Below, piece by piece: positions 7,047 through 14,969 of a stretch of DNA of 19,297 bases. The stretch comes from Oscillospiraceae bacterium (lineage in GTDB: Bacteria; Bacillota_A; Clostridia; Oscillospirales; Oscillospiraceae): NCBI GenBank assembly GCA_017381835.1, contig JAFOBK010000120.1, forward strand, positions 1-19,297, read 5' to 3'. The notes beneath the pieces are model-generated. The model worked only from the letters and a program-made list of their open reading frames with translations. It searched no databases and had not been told where the DNA came from. A program made the position numbers and the translations under genes. Position 1 is the stretch's first letter, and the number at the start of each line of letters is the position of its first letter.

Positions 7047-8240
7047 ATGAAGAAGTTTATCGCTCTTCTGCTGGCTCTGGTCATGGTTATGGGTCTGGTT
7101 GCTTGCGGCGCTAAGGCACCCGAAGCAGCTCCCGAGGCCGCTCCTGAGGCAGCACCCGAGGCTGCTCCCGAGGCAGCACCTGAAGCAGCTCCTGAGGCTG
7201 CTCCCGAGGCAGTTACCAATCCCGACGACATCGCTGACGAAATGACTTCCGCTGATGGCAAGTATCAGGTTGCATTCATCACCGACGTTGGTCAGCTGAA
7301 GGACAAGTCCTTCAACCAGGGCACCTACGACGGCGTTAAGCTGTTCGCTGCTGCAAACGGCAAGTCCTACAAGTACTACCAGCCCGCTGGTGGTGACCAG
7401 GCTACCGACGATGACCGCATTGATGCTATGAAGCTGGCTTGCGAGAACGGCGCTGAGGTCGTTGTTGCTGCAGGTTTCATGCAGGAAGGCGCTCTGAAGG
7501 CTGCTGCTGAGGCTTACCCCGAGGTCAACTTCGTCTTTATCGACGGCTACCCCATTGGCTTTGACAATGTTGCAGGTATCGCATTCCAGGAAGAGCAGTC
7601 CGGCTACCTGGCTGGCTACGCTGCTGTTATGGAAGGCTACACCAAGCTGGGCTTCACCGGCGGTGGCGGCGGCACTAACCCCGCTTGCCAGCGTTTCGGC
7701 TATGGCTTCGTTCAGGGTGCTGAGGCAGCTGCAGCTGTGAAGGGTGTAAAGGCTGAGGTCAACTACTCCTGGCTGTACGGCTCCACCTTCTCCGCTTCTC
7801 CCGAACTGCAGACCATGGCTACCGGCTGGTATGCTAACGGCACCGAAGTTATCTTCGCTTGCGGCGGTTCCATGTTCCAGTCCGTTGCTTCCGCAGCTTC
7901 CGCTGAGGACGGCAAGGTTGTCGGCGTTGACGTCGACCAGTCCGGCGACTCCCCCGCTGTTATCACCTCCGCTATGAAGGGCCTGGCTGATGCTACCGTT
8001 TGGGCACTGGGCAAGCACTACGCTGGCGAGTTCGGTGAAATCGGCGGCACCGCTACCTCTCTGGGCGCAAAGGACAACGCAGTTTGCCTGCCCACCGCTA
8101 CCTGGTCCCTGACCGGTTGGACTGTTGAGGAGTACGAGGCTCTGTACGCAGAGATCGTTGCCGGCAATGTTGCGATCTCCGCTGACCTGGTTGAGTTCCC
8201 CGAGAGCACCGCTAACGTTACCGTTAACCCCGTTCAGTAA
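7047..8240 (+). CDS. nupN: BMP-family nucleoside-binding lipoprotein of an ABC transporter
   Basis: This is the extracytoplasmic binding component that delivers nucleosides to the NupOPQ-type transporter encoded downstream. The 397-residue product begins with a lipoprotein signal peptide and a lipobox LVAC, with lipidated C20. A linker of eight APEA units (about residues 24-55) follows, then the BMP/Med periplasmic-binding fold. The latter starts at YQVAFITDVGQLKDKSFNQG and has family motifs such as FVFIDGYP and EEQSGYLAGYAA. Extreme use of GCT, GGC and AAG codons suggests high expression. The start follows ATGGAGG. A strong terminator follows directly, so most transcripts should end here. 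The symbol follows the B. subtilis nupNOPQ system; the exact ligand is inferred from the neighbouring enzymes. Confidence 0.92.
   Translation: MKKFIALLLALVMVMGLVACGAKAPEAAPEAAPEAAPEAAPEAAPEAAPEAAPEAVTNPDDIADEMTSADGKYQVAFITDVGQLKDKSFNQGTYDGVKLFAAANGKSYKYYQPAGGDQATDDDRIDAMKLACENGAEVVVAAGFMQEGALKAAAEAYPEVNFVFIDGYPIGFDNVAGIAFQEEQSGYLAGYAAVMEGYTKLGFTGGGGGTNPACQRFGYGFVQGAEAAAAVKGVKAEVNYSWLYGSTFSASPELQTMATGWYANGTEVIFACGGSMFQSVASAASAEDGKVVGVDVDQSGDSPAVITSAMKGLADATVWALGKHYAGEFGEIGGTATSLGAKDNAVCLPTATWSLTGWTVEEYEALYAEIVAGNVAISADLVEFPESTANVTVNPVQ
7116..7211 (+). repeat. In-frame tandem repeat, 8 x 12 bp (APEA units)
   Basis: Eight consecutive 12-base units of the type GCt-CCc-GAg-GCa encode eight APEA tetrapeptides directly after the lipidated cysteine region. 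Units differ only at third positions. The repeat forms a proline/alanine/glutamate spacer between the membrane anchor and the binding domain. Copy number could vary by slippage without shifting the frame. Confidence 0.95.
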
Positions 8241-8257
8241 GGAATCAACTGAATCAT

Positions 8258-8288
8258 AAAGAGGAAGGCTTCGGCCTTCCTCTTTTTT
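8258..8288 (+). terminator. Intrinsic terminator after the BMP lipoprotein gene
   Basis: The stem GAGGAAGGC, loop TTCG and stem GCCTTCCTC are followed by a run of six T. Flanking A and T residues can extend the stem. This is a textbook Rho-independent terminator, 17 bases after the stop codon. It separates the binding-protein gene from the transporter core. Confidence 0.9.
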
Positions 8289-8290
8289 GT

Positions 8291-8316
8291 ATGGACGGAT
8301 TTCGTGATCCGTCCAT
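8291..8316. other. Second perfect stem-loop following the terminator
   Basis: ATGGACGGAT and ATCCGTCCAT form a perfect 10-bp stem around a TTCGTG loop. It begins directly after the T-run of the previous terminator and ends 24 bases before the next promoter's -35. It is followed by TCTTT, a weak terminator signature. It could be a back-up terminator or an operator-like palindrome. Confidence 0.6.
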
Positions 8317-8340
8317 TCTTTATGCCTGAAGATGTTTTCC

Positions 8341-8369
8341 TTGCTTTTCTTTTTGGGGTATACTATAAT
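8341..8369 (+). promoter_or_regulatory. Candidate promoter for the ABC transporter core genes
   Basis: A perfect TATAAT at 8364-8369 lies 17 bases after TTGCTT at 8341-8346; an overlapping TATACT is at 8359-8364. The predicted start of transcription near 8376 leaves a leader of about 43 bases with GGGAGG at 8402-8407. This independent promoter after a terminator would uncouple the core genes from the binding-protein gene. The -35 matches only three of six positions. Confidence 0.6.
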
Positions 8370-8418
8370 TATTATGCGAAAATGTACACGATTTTATAAG
8401 AGGGAGGGCAGATTCAAT

Positions 8419-9963
8419 ATGCAATCAGAATATGTAATTGAAATGCTCAATATCAGAAAAGAGTTCCCCGGCATTGTGGCAAATGATGATATTACCCTGC
8501 AGTTAAAGCGGGGCGAGATCCATGCACTGCTGGGTGAAAACGGCGCCGGTAAATCCACACTTATGAGCGTGCTGTTTGGTCTGTATCAGCCGGAAAAGGG
8601 CGTGATTAAGAAAAACGGCGAAGTGGTCAGCATTAAGGACCCCAATGATGCCACCGCGCTGAATATCGGCATGGTGCACCAGCACTTCAAACTGGTGGAT
8701 GTGTTTACCGTGCTGGATAATATCATCCTGGGTGCTGAGGATACCAAAATGGGATTCCTGCAGAAAAGAGAAGCCCGGAAAAAGGTGCAGGCGCTGTCTG
8801 AAAAGTATGGCCTGAAGGTGGATCTGGATGCCAAAATCGAGGATATCACCGTGGGTATGCAGCAGAGAGTGGAAATTCTCAAAATGCTCTACCGTGATAA
8901 CGAGATCCTGATCTTCGACGAACCTACGGCGGTTTTGACCCCCCAGGAGATCGACGAGCTGATGGCTACCATGAAGGGCTTTGCCAAGGAAGGCAAGTCC
9001 ATCCTCTTTATCACCCATAAGCTTAATGAGATCATGGCGGTTGCCGACCGCTGCTCTGTTCTTCGCAAGGGCAAGTATATCGGCACTGTCAATATTTGCG
9101 ATACCAATAAGCAGGAACTGTCCAATATGATGGTTGGCCGTCCTGTGCAGCTGCAGGTGGAGAAGCAGCCTTCCAATCCCGGCGATGTGGTGCTGGATGT
9201 GAAGGGTCTGACGGTTCCCTCCAAGGTGCATAAGAATAACGCTGTGAAGGATGTATCCTTCCAGGTTCGCACCGGAGAGATCGTCTGCATTGCCGGTATC
9301 GACGGCAACGGTCAGTCTGAATTGATCTACGGTCTGACCGGCCTTGAAAAGGCAAGCAAGGGCACCATCACCCTCTGCGGCAAGGATATTTCCAAAATGA
9401 ATATCAAGAACCGCAGCCGTGCCGGCATGAGCCATATTCCCGAAGACCGTCACAAGCACGGCCTGGTGCTGGACTTTACGCTGGAGCAGAATATGGTTCT
9501 GCAGGACTTCCAGGATAAGCGGTTCCAAAAGATGGGCTTTATTAAAAATGACGCGGTTCGTCAGTACTCTGATGAACTGATCGAGGCCTTTGATGTCCGC
9601 AGCGGCCAGGGCAGCATTACCATGGCCCGCTCTATGTCCGGCGGTAACCAGCAGAAGGCGATCATTGCCCGTGAAATGGACCGGGATATGGACCTGATTG
9701 TGGCAGTTCAGCCTACCCGCGGCCTGGACGTAGGCGCTATCGAAAACATCCACAGCCGTATCGTCGCCCAGCGGGATGCAGGCAAGGCTGTTTTGCTGGT
9801 GAGCCTGGAGCTGGATGAGGTTATGAATCTGTCTGACCGGATTCTGGTGATGTACGAAGGCGAAATCGTAGGTGAGCTGGATCCCAAGACCACTACGGTT
9901 CAGGAGCTGGGCTTGTATATGGCCGGTGCTAAGAGAAGTGTGGAAGGAGGAGCCAACGCATGA
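8419..9963 (+). CDS. nupO: Nucleoside ABC transporter ATP-binding protein (two ATPase domains)
   Basis: This 514-residue protein is a double-domain ABC ATPase that powers the BMP-dependent nucleoside importer at the cytoplasmic face. Domain 1 has Walker [10 protein letters not shown] (39-47), a signature-like TVGMQQR (144-150) and Walker B IFDEPT with D167/E168. Domain 2 (about 260-510) has a degenerate Walker [12 protein letters not shown] (292-302), but an intact signature SGGNQQK from 407 and [10 protein letters not shown]. This asymmetry is normal for the sugar/nucleoside importer subfamily. The start at 8419 is chosen because GGGAGG lies 11 bases ahead and the conserved sequence begins there; the in-frame ATG at 8332 lies upstream of the predicted promoter. 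The stop overlaps the next gene by ATGA. Confidence 0.95.
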   Translation: MQSEYVIEMLNIRKEFPGIVANDDITLQLKRGEIHALLGENGAGKSTLMSVLFGLYQPEKGVIKKNGEVVSIKDPNDATALNIGMVHQHFKLVDVFTVLDNIILGAEDTKMGFLQKREARKKVQALSEKYGLKVDLDAKIEDITVGMQQRVEILKMLYRDNEILIFDEPTAVLTPQEIDELMATMKGFAKEGKSILFITHKLNEIMAVADRCSVLRKGKYIGTVNICDTNKQELSNMMVGRPVQLQVEKQPSNPGDVVLDVKGLTVPSKVHKNNAVKDVSFQVRTGEIVCIAGIDGNGQSELIYGLTGLEKASKGTITLCGKDISKMNIKNRSRAGMSHIPEDRHKHGLVLDFTLEQNMVLQDFQDKRFQKMGFIKNDAVRQYSDELIEAFDVRSGQGSITMARSMSGGNQQKAIIAREMDRDMDLIVAVQPTRGLDVGAIENIHSRIVAQRDAGKAVLLVSLELDEVMNLSDRILVMYEGEIVGELDPKTTTVQELGLYMAGAKRSVEGGANA

Positions 9964-11162
9964 AAGAAAATCTGCTGAAAAAAGATGGCACACAGAAGCT
10001 GCTGGCTTCTCTGCTGTCGATTTTGATTGGCCTGACGGTGGGTGCCCTTGTGGTTACCATCGTAGGTCTTACCAAGGAAAATATTGGTATCAGAGGTATG
10101 TGGGACGGCATCCGTCTGATCTTCATCGGCCTGCTGGCCAATGGCCGTGATGCCGCAGGCAATCTGGCCTGGGGCTTCAATCCCACATCCTGGGGCAATA
10201 TGCTCTTCCGCGCAACACCCGTGGTTATGACCGGCCTCTCCGTGGCCGTTGCTTTCAAAACCGGTCTGTTCAACATCGGCGCACCCGGCCAGTACCTGAT
10301 GGGCACCATGACTACCCTGATGCTGGCGCTGGGTATTCCCTCCGAGACCGTACCTGCAGGCCTTATTTGGGTTATTGCCTTCCTGGGCGGCATGATCGCC
10401 GGTGCCCTGTGGGGTGCAATTCCCGGACTTCTGAAGGCATTGCTCAATATCAATGAGGTTTTGGCCTGCATTATGACCAACTGGCTGGCCGCCAATATTG
10501 TCACCTGGGCATTCGATGTCAGTAATTTTAAGAACGTGACGGAAGGCACTAAGACCGGCTATATCTACAAGACTACCTTTAACGGTGTGGCAACCCCCAA
10601 GCTGGGTTTGGATAAGATCTTCCCCAATTCCCAGGTCAACGGCGGTATTCTGATTGCTGCAGCCATTGCGGTGATCGTCTATATTATTATGAACAAGACC
10701 ACCCTGGGCTATCAGCTGAAGGCCTGCGGCGCTAACCGTCATGCTGCCCGCTATGCCGGTATCGGCGATAAGCGCAATATTGTGCTTAGCATGGCCATTG
10801 CAGGTGCCCTGGCAGGCGGTGGCGCAGCCCTCTACTGGCTGTCCGGCAACACCGAGTTCTTCTGGTCCACTTACCAGGCTCTGCCCGCTGCCGGTTTCAA
10901 CGGCATCCCCGTTGCGCTGCTGGCGGTCAATAACCCCATCGCTGTCATTTTCTCCGGCATTTTCATGGCAATGCTGGATATCGTCGGACAGAATCTGACC
11001 GGCTTTACCGCATACAATGAATACATCACCGATGTGATCATTGCGGTTATCGTTTACCTGAGTGCCTTCTCCCTGGTGATCCGGATGTGGTTTGCCGGAA
11101 AGAAGAAAAAGGAAAAAGCACCTGCACCTAAGAAAGAGGAGAAAGGAGGGGAAGCCGCATGA
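9960..11162 (+). CDS. nupP: Nucleoside ABC transporter permease (NupP type)
   Basis: This 400-residue integral membrane permease belongs to the BPD_transp_2 family, with roughly ten hydrophobic segments. The family motif GLFNIGAPGQYLMG lies at 102-115 after the first helices, and the EAA-like region with GANRHAARYAGI is in the second half. A lysine-rich cytoplasmic tail (about 376-400) ends the protein. It pairs with the next gene to form the heterodimeric channel. Its start overlaps the ATPase stop as ATGA, with AGGAGGAG just upstream inside the ATPase gene, so translation is likely coupled. Confidence 0.94.
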   Translation: MKENLLKKDGTQKLLASLLSILIGLTVGALVVTIVGLTKENIGIRGMWDGIRLIFIGLLANGRDAAGNLAWGFNPTSWGNMLFRATPVVMTGLSVAVAFKTGLFNIGAPGQYLMGTMTTLMLALGIPSETVPAGLIWVIAFLGGMIAGALWGAIPGLLKALLNINEVLACIMTNWLAANIVTWAFDVSNFKNVTEGTKTGYIYKTTFNGVATPKLGLDKIFPNSQVNGGILIAAAIAVIVYIIMNKTTLGYQLKACGANRHAARYAGIGDKRNIVLSMAIAGALAGGGAALYWLSGNTEFFWSTYQALPAAGFNGIPVALLAVNNPIAVIFSGIFMAMLDIVGQNLTGFTAYNEYITDVIIAVIVYLSAFSLVIRMWFAGKKKKEKAPAPKKEEKGGEAA

Positions 11163-12190
11163 CATTTTTGATTCAGCAGACCCTGCTTTACGCTGTTCCT
11201 CTGATGATCGTGGCGCTGGCCGGTGTGTTCGCTGAGCGCAGCGGTATCATCAACCTGGCTCTTGAGGGCATTATGATCTTTGGCGCGTTCATTGGCGTCC
11301 TGTTCGTCCGCTCTATGCAGAACTTTGAGGTCTTTACCAATGCGGTGATGCAGGGCAATTGGCTGACCCTTCAGGGTCTGGAACTGCTGGCAATGCTGGT
11401 GGCTGCCATTTTGGGCGCGATCTTCTCCCTGCTGCTGAGCTTTGCCTCCATTAACCTGAAGGCAGACCAGACCATCGGCGGTACTGCTCTGAACCTGATG
11501 GCACCTGCCCTGGTTCTGTTCCTGGTTCGTATCCTGGCAAACCAGAATACCCTGCAGATGACCACCGGTGACGCAGCTTCCTGGTTTATGATCAAGAAGT
11601 CCACCTTCGGCATCCCCAAGAACCAGGATATCGGCTTCCTGGGTGAGACCTTCCTGCATAAGGTATACCTGGCAACCTATATCTGTATTATTCTCTTTAT
11701 CATTCTGTCTATTATTTTGTATAAGACCAAGTTCGGTCTGCGGATGCGGGCCTGCGGTGAAAATCCCCAGGCAGCTGCTTCTTTGGGCATCAATGTTTTC
11801 AAGATGCGCTATGCAGGCACCACCATTTCCGGCGCTCTGGCCGGCATGGGCGGCTTTGTGTACGCTCTGACCACTGCCAACTGCACCGCTAACGGCGATG
11901 TGGCAGGTTTCGGCTTCCTGGCTTTGGCTGTTATGATTTTTGGTAACTGGAAGCCCGGCAATATTGCCCTGTCCTCCCTGCTGTTTGGCCTCTTTAAGTG
12001 TATCGCCGCTGCGTACTCTACCCTGGATATCAACGGCGACGGTGTGTTTATGCTGGCTCAGATCGGCATCAGCTCCCATCTGTACCGGATGCTGCCCTAT
12101 CTTGTGACCCTGGTTGTCCTGGCCTTCACCTCCAAAAAGTCCAGAGCGCCCAAGGCAGAGGGTATCCCCTACGATCCCGGCACTCGTTAA
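11159..12190 (+). CDS. nupQ: Nucleoside ABC transporter permease (NupQ type)
   Basis: This 343-residue second permease has around eight to nine hydrophobic segments. It carries the diagnostic GIINLALEGIMIFGAF motif (29-44), which distinguishes this subunit from its partner's FNIGAPGQ. A LRMRACGENPQAAASLGIN cytoplasmic loop likely contacts the ATPase. The start overlaps the previous stop by ATGA, with AAAGGAGGGG ahead of it. The gene ends 55 bases before udp, with a terminator-like hairpin in between. Confidence 0.94.
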   Translation: MTFLIQQTLLYAVPLMIVALAGVFAERSGIINLALEGIMIFGAFIGVLFVRSMQNFEVFTNAVMQGNWLTLQGLELLAMLVAAILGAIFSLLLSFASINLKADQTIGGTALNLMAPALVLFLVRILANQNTLQMTTGDAASWFMIKKSTFGIPKNQDIGFLGETFLHKVYLATYICIILFIILSIILYKTKFGLRMRACGENPQAAASLGINVFKMRYAGTTISGALAGMGGFVYALTTANCTANGDVAGFGFLALAVMIFGNWKPGNIALSSLLFGLFKCIAAAYSTLDINGDGVFMLAQIGISSHLYRMLPYLVTLVVLAFTSKKSRAPKAEGIPYDPGTR

Positions 12191-12200
12191 AAACCTTTAT

Positions 12201-12229
12201 AGGTGGATCCCTTTCGGGATCCACCTTTC
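12201..12229 (+). terminator. Hairpin terminator, probably leaky, between nupQ and udp
   Basis: AGGTGGATCCC and GGGATCCACCT form a perfect 11-bp stem with a TTTC loop. Only a short T-stretch follows before CC, so termination is probably incomplete. The udp ribosome site (AAAAGGAG) comes soon after and no clear separate udp promoter is visible, which fits read-through. Confidence 0.65.
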
Positions 12230-12245
12230 CTAAAAGGAGCGTATT

Positions 12246-13016
12246 ATGCAAGCTACGGAAAAACAGTATCATATTCAGTGCGTGGAAGGCGATGTAGGCC
12301 GCTATGTGCTGCTGCCCGGTGACCCCGGCCGCTGTGAGAAGATCGCGCAGCATTTTGATAATCCCGTCCATATCGGCATGAACCGGGAGTACAATATCTG
12401 GACCGGCACCTTGCTGGGTGAAAAGGTCAGCGTATGCTCCACCGGTATCGGTGGCCCCTCCGCGGCCATTGCCATGGAAGAGCTGGTTGCCATCGGCGCC
12501 GACACCTTTGTCCGCGTGGGTACCTGCGGCGGCATCCATATGGATGTGAAGCCCGGCGATGTGGTGGTCGCTACCGGATCCATTCGCTTTGAACATACTT
12601 CTTTGGAGTATGCTCCCATCGAGTTCCCCGCGGTTGCGGACTTTGATGTGGCTATGGCGCTGAAGTCTGCCAGCGAAGAGCTGGGCTTTGATACCCACAC
12701 CGGTGTGGTTCAGTGCAAGGACTCTTTCTATGGCCAGCATTCCCCGGAGCGTTCCCCTGTTTACTATGAACTGCTCAATAAATGGGAGAGCTGGAAGCGG
12801 CTGGGCGTCAAAGCCAGCGAGATGGAGTCTTCCGCGCTCTTTGTTGTGGCGGCTGCCCTGGGTGTCCGCTGCGGCAGCTGTTTCCATGTGGTTTGGAATC
12901 AGGAGCGGGAGAAGGCTGGCCTCTTTATGCCTATGACCGAGGATACCTCCGGTGCCATTAAGGTAGGCATTGAGGGCATCAAAAAGCTGATTGCTGCCGA
13001 TCGGGCGAAGAAATAA
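12246..13016 (+). CDS. udp: Uridine phosphorylase (PNP/UDP family)
   Basis: The enzyme phosphorolyses uridine, and possibly deoxyuridine, to uracil and (deoxy)ribose-1-phosphate. The 256-residue sequence has the phosphate-site [13 protein letters not shown] (about 22-34), [13 protein letters not shown] with R47, CSTGIGGPS (64-72), VRVGTCGG with R90, and SEMESSAL in the ribose site. The [11 protein letters not shown] segment corresponds to the Gln/Arg uracil-recognition loop. This separates it from DeoD and agrees with the uridine assignment. The start is preceded by AAAAGGAGC. It closes the nucleoside block and would act on the product of Cdd. A different nucleoside preference cannot be excluded by sequence alone. 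Confidence 0.9.
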   Translation: MQATEKQYHIQCVEGDVGRYVLLPGDPGRCEKIAQHFDNPVHIGMNREYNIWTGTLLGEKVSVCSTGIGGPSAAIAMEELVAIGADTFVRVGTCGGIHMDVKPGDVVVATGSIRFEHTSLEYAPIEFPAVADFDVAMALKSASEELGFDTHTGVVQCKDSFYGQHSPERSPVYYELLNKWESWKRLGVKASEMESSALFVVAAALGVRCGSCFHVVWNQEREKAGLFMPMTEDTSGAIKVGIEGIKKLIAADRAKK

Positions 13017-13023
13017 TAAAAGA

Positions 13024-13055
13024 AACTCACCTGCCGTTGGCGGGTGAGTTTTTCT
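13024..13055 (+). terminator. Intrinsic terminator after udp
   Basis: AACTCACCTGCC pairs with GGCGGGTGAGTT (one T-G wobble) around a three-base loop, followed by TTT and C. It lies seven bases after the udp stop and marks the end of the nucleoside locus. Confidence 0.87.
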
Positions 13056-13058
13056 GTA

Positions 13059-13087
13059 TTGCACGGAAGGTTTTGCCGTGATAGAAT
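13059..13087 (+). promoter_or_regulatory. Candidate promoter for the ceramidase-like/VanZ-like pair
   Basis: TTGCAC at 13059-13064 and TAGAAT at 13082-13087 are 17 bases apart, with a TGA extended -10 immediately before TAGAAT. It sits directly downstream of the udp terminator and about 30 bases ahead of the next start codon, which has AGGAGG in front. Confidence 0.6.
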
Positions 13088-13117
13088 CATTTTAACAACA
13101 TTTCAGGAGGTCTCATT

Positions 13118-14476
13118 ATGGGTACTTTTCAGGTAGGTTATGCGTCAGTGAACATCAACCCCACCCTGGGCTGCGGTGTCAGTGGATATTATATTCCCCG
13201 GTTTGCCAAGGGATTTTTGGATGATCTGGAAGCCCATGGCATTGTGCTTTCTTTGGGCGAAACCAAAATCGCTATGGTCAGCGTGGATACCTGTGAGCTC
13301 TATACCCCGCTGGTTAACCGCTATCGGGCAGCCATTGAAAAGGCCACCGGTATCCGGGCGGAGAATCTGTTCCTTTCCGCTACCCATACCCACACCGGTC
13401 CCCTGCTTCAGGAAACCGATGCTTTTGAGGCGGACCCGGAGCCGATTCATCGCTATGCCGACTTTCTGGAAGAGCGACTGGTGGATTTGGTAAAGCTGGC
13501 GATTTTGGACTTAAAGCCCGCAAAGATGGGTTTCATCACCGGTTATGCCCCGGAAAGAGTGGCATATATTCGCCTCTACCGGATGAAGGATGGCACTACC
13601 ATGACCTGCCCGCCTATCAATGACCCCAATATCGACGGCCCCATCGGAGAGCTTGATCAGCGTTGCCATATCCTGCGCTTTGACCAGGAGGGCGGCCACA
13701 GCATCGTGATTTTCAACTATGGTGTCCACGCCGATACCGTCAACGGCGAAATGATTTGCTCCGACTGGCCCGGCTGGATGCGCCGCACCCTGGACAAGGC
13801 TCTGGACGGTGTAAAGTGTCTGTGCTTTGTGGGCTGTCAGGGCGATGTGGGCAGCACCCATGTGAATCCCTGCGGCGGTGATATGAACGACACCGAGATC
13901 AGTTTCGATAACGAGATGAAGAGCCCCGGCATGGCCCGTTTTGTTGGCCGCGCTTTAGCAGGCACCGTGCTGCAGGTCTATGATAAGGTGGAATATGTGG
14001 ATGTGGACGATCTGCAGATTCTCCACAAGTTTATAGAGATTGATGCCAACCGGCCCAAGCCGGAGGAGCTGCCCCTTGCGCATAAATATAAGGATCTGCA
14101 CGATGCAGGCCGGGATGACGAGATCCCCTATACAGCCATGGCGCTGACCATTGCCGTGTCTGAAGCCATCCGCATGTGCAATCTGGAGCATGGCCCCGAT
14201 ACCTTCACCCTGGAACTGACCGGACTGAAGATCGGCCCCGTTGCCCTTGTGGGTATCCCCGGCGAACCTTTCACGCAGATCGGTGTCCGCGTCAAGGAAA
14301 CAGAGGGGTGGAAGCAGATCATGCCGGTGTGCCTGACCAACGGCTGCGAGGGCTATTTCCCCAGCAAGGAAGCCTATGCCGCAGGCGGCTATGAGGCAAG
14401 ATCTTCCCATTTCCGCCCCCATGTTTCCGATAGAATCGTGGAAGGCTGCAAGGCGCTTTTGGAAGAACTGAAATGA
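13118..14476 (+). CDS. Neutral/alkaline ceramidase-like hydrolase, cytosolic
   Basis: This 452-residue protein resembles the N-terminal domain of neutral/alkaline non-lysosomal ceramidases, zinc amidases that split the N-acyl bond of ceramide. Candidate zinc ligands are H90/H92 in SATHTHTGP, H204 in NYGVHADT, E383 in PGEPFTQ and Y425 in GGYEAR. GCQGDVGSTHVNP (239-251) matches the nucleophile-region loop. There is no signal peptide or membrane segment, unlike secreted ceramidases, and it lacks the C-terminal immunoglobulin-like domain (known enzymes are about 650 residues or more). The true substrate may therefore be an intracellular amide or lipid rather than host ceramide. The start follows AGGAGG. 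Its stop overlaps the next gene by ATGA. Confidence 0.8.
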   Translation: MGTFQVGYASVNINPTLGCGVSGYYIPRFAKGFLDDLEAHGIVLSLGETKIAMVSVDTCELYTPLVNRYRAAIEKATGIRAENLFLSATHTHTGPLLQETDAFEADPEPIHRYADFLEERLVDLVKLAILDLKPAKMGFITGYAPERVAYIRLYRMKDGTTMTCPPINDPNIDGPIGELDQRCHILRFDQEGGHSIVIFNYGVHADTVNGEMICSDWPGWMRRTLDKALDGVKCLCFVGCQGDVGSTHVNPCGGDMNDTEISFDNEMKSPGMARFVGRALAGTVLQVYDKVEYVDVDDLQILHKFIEIDANRPKPEELPLAHKYKDLHDAGRDDEIPYTAMALTIAVSEAIRMCNLEHGPDTFTLELTGLKIGPVALVGIPGEPFTQIGVRVKETEGWKQIMPVCLTNGCEGYFPSKEAYAAGGYEARSSHFRPHVSDRIVEGCKALLEELK

Positions 14477-14949
14477 AGAACAGAAAAAAGTTGCTTGCCT
14501 GGCTGGGTGTTGCCGCCTGGGTGGTTGTGATCTTTCTGTTCTCGGCGCAAAATGATACCCAGTCCGGGGACACCAGCGGTATGGTCGTGAGATGGTTTTT
14601 ATCCTTGCTCTACCGGGGGTTTGAAAGCTTTTCACCGGAGCGGCAAATGGAGCTACTGGAGGCTTGGCATCTTCTGATCCGCAAAGGGGCTCATTTTACA
14701 GAATACGCGGTGCTGGCCGCCCTGGTTGCCAATGCTTTGCGAATCTGCGGAAAACTTCAGTGGTATCTGCCTGTGATCATCAGCGCAGCTTATGCCGTGA
14801 CCGACGAGATCCATCAGTATTTTGTGCCCGGCCGGGCCTGCCGCCTGCTGGATGTAACCGTCGATACCAGCGGCGCTGTCTTCGGCACAGCGGTCTTTGC
14901 TCTGGGGATCTTTCTTCTAAATAAAAGACACAGAAAAACAGCGCAGTAG
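14473..14949 (+). CDS. VanZ-like family membrane protein
   Basis: The 158-residue protein has four predicted membrane helices (about 7-25, 73-92, 97-115, 130-149) and the VanZ-family pattern. It shows FSAQN after helix 1, RKGAHFTEYAVLA (70-82), and AVTDEIHQYFVPGRACRLLDVTVDTSG split over 108-134. VanZ homologues are often near glycopeptide or lipid genes, but their function is largely undefined. The name does not imply resistance here; no other van genes are present. It overlaps the ceramidase-like stop as ATGA, so both are made from one message. Its last codons K-T-A-Q and stop form one arm of the bidirectional terminator shared with the convergent gene. Confidence 0.88.
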   Translation: MKNRKKLLAWLGVAAWVVVIFLFSAQNDTQSGDTSGMVVRWFLSLLYRGFESFSPERQMELLEAWHLLIRKGAHFTEYAVLAALVANALRICGKLQWYLPVIISAAYAVTDEIHQYFVPGRACRLLDVTVDTSGAVFGTAVFALGIFLLNKRHRKTAQ

Positions 14950-14969
14950 ATTTTCTACTGCGCTGTTTT
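14936..14969. terminator. Bidirectional terminator overlapping both convergent gene ends
   Basis: ACAGCGCAGTAG (14938-14949) is mirrored by CTACTGCGCTGT (14955-14966) around ATTTT. An A-run stands on the left and a T-run on the right, so it can terminate transcription from both sides. The TAG stops of the vanZ-like gene and of the minus-strand gene are symmetric parts of this stem. Confidence 0.9.

Noticed and set aside
8332..8418. Upstream in-frame ATG for the ABC ATPase gene
   Set aside because: It precedes the predicted promoter -10 and adds a hydrophobic stretch not seen in ABC ATPases. GGGAGG supports 8419.
8503..9993. 496-codon minus-strand ORF opposite the ABC ATPase gene
   Set aside because: It is a low-complexity His/Leu/Gln-rich translation with no start signals, while the plus strand encodes unmistakable Walker and signature motifs.
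14473..14949. Glycopeptide resistance determinant
   Set aside because: Only a VanZ-like family protein is present, with no vanH/A/X/R/S genes. The family is widespread and mostly unrelated to resistance.
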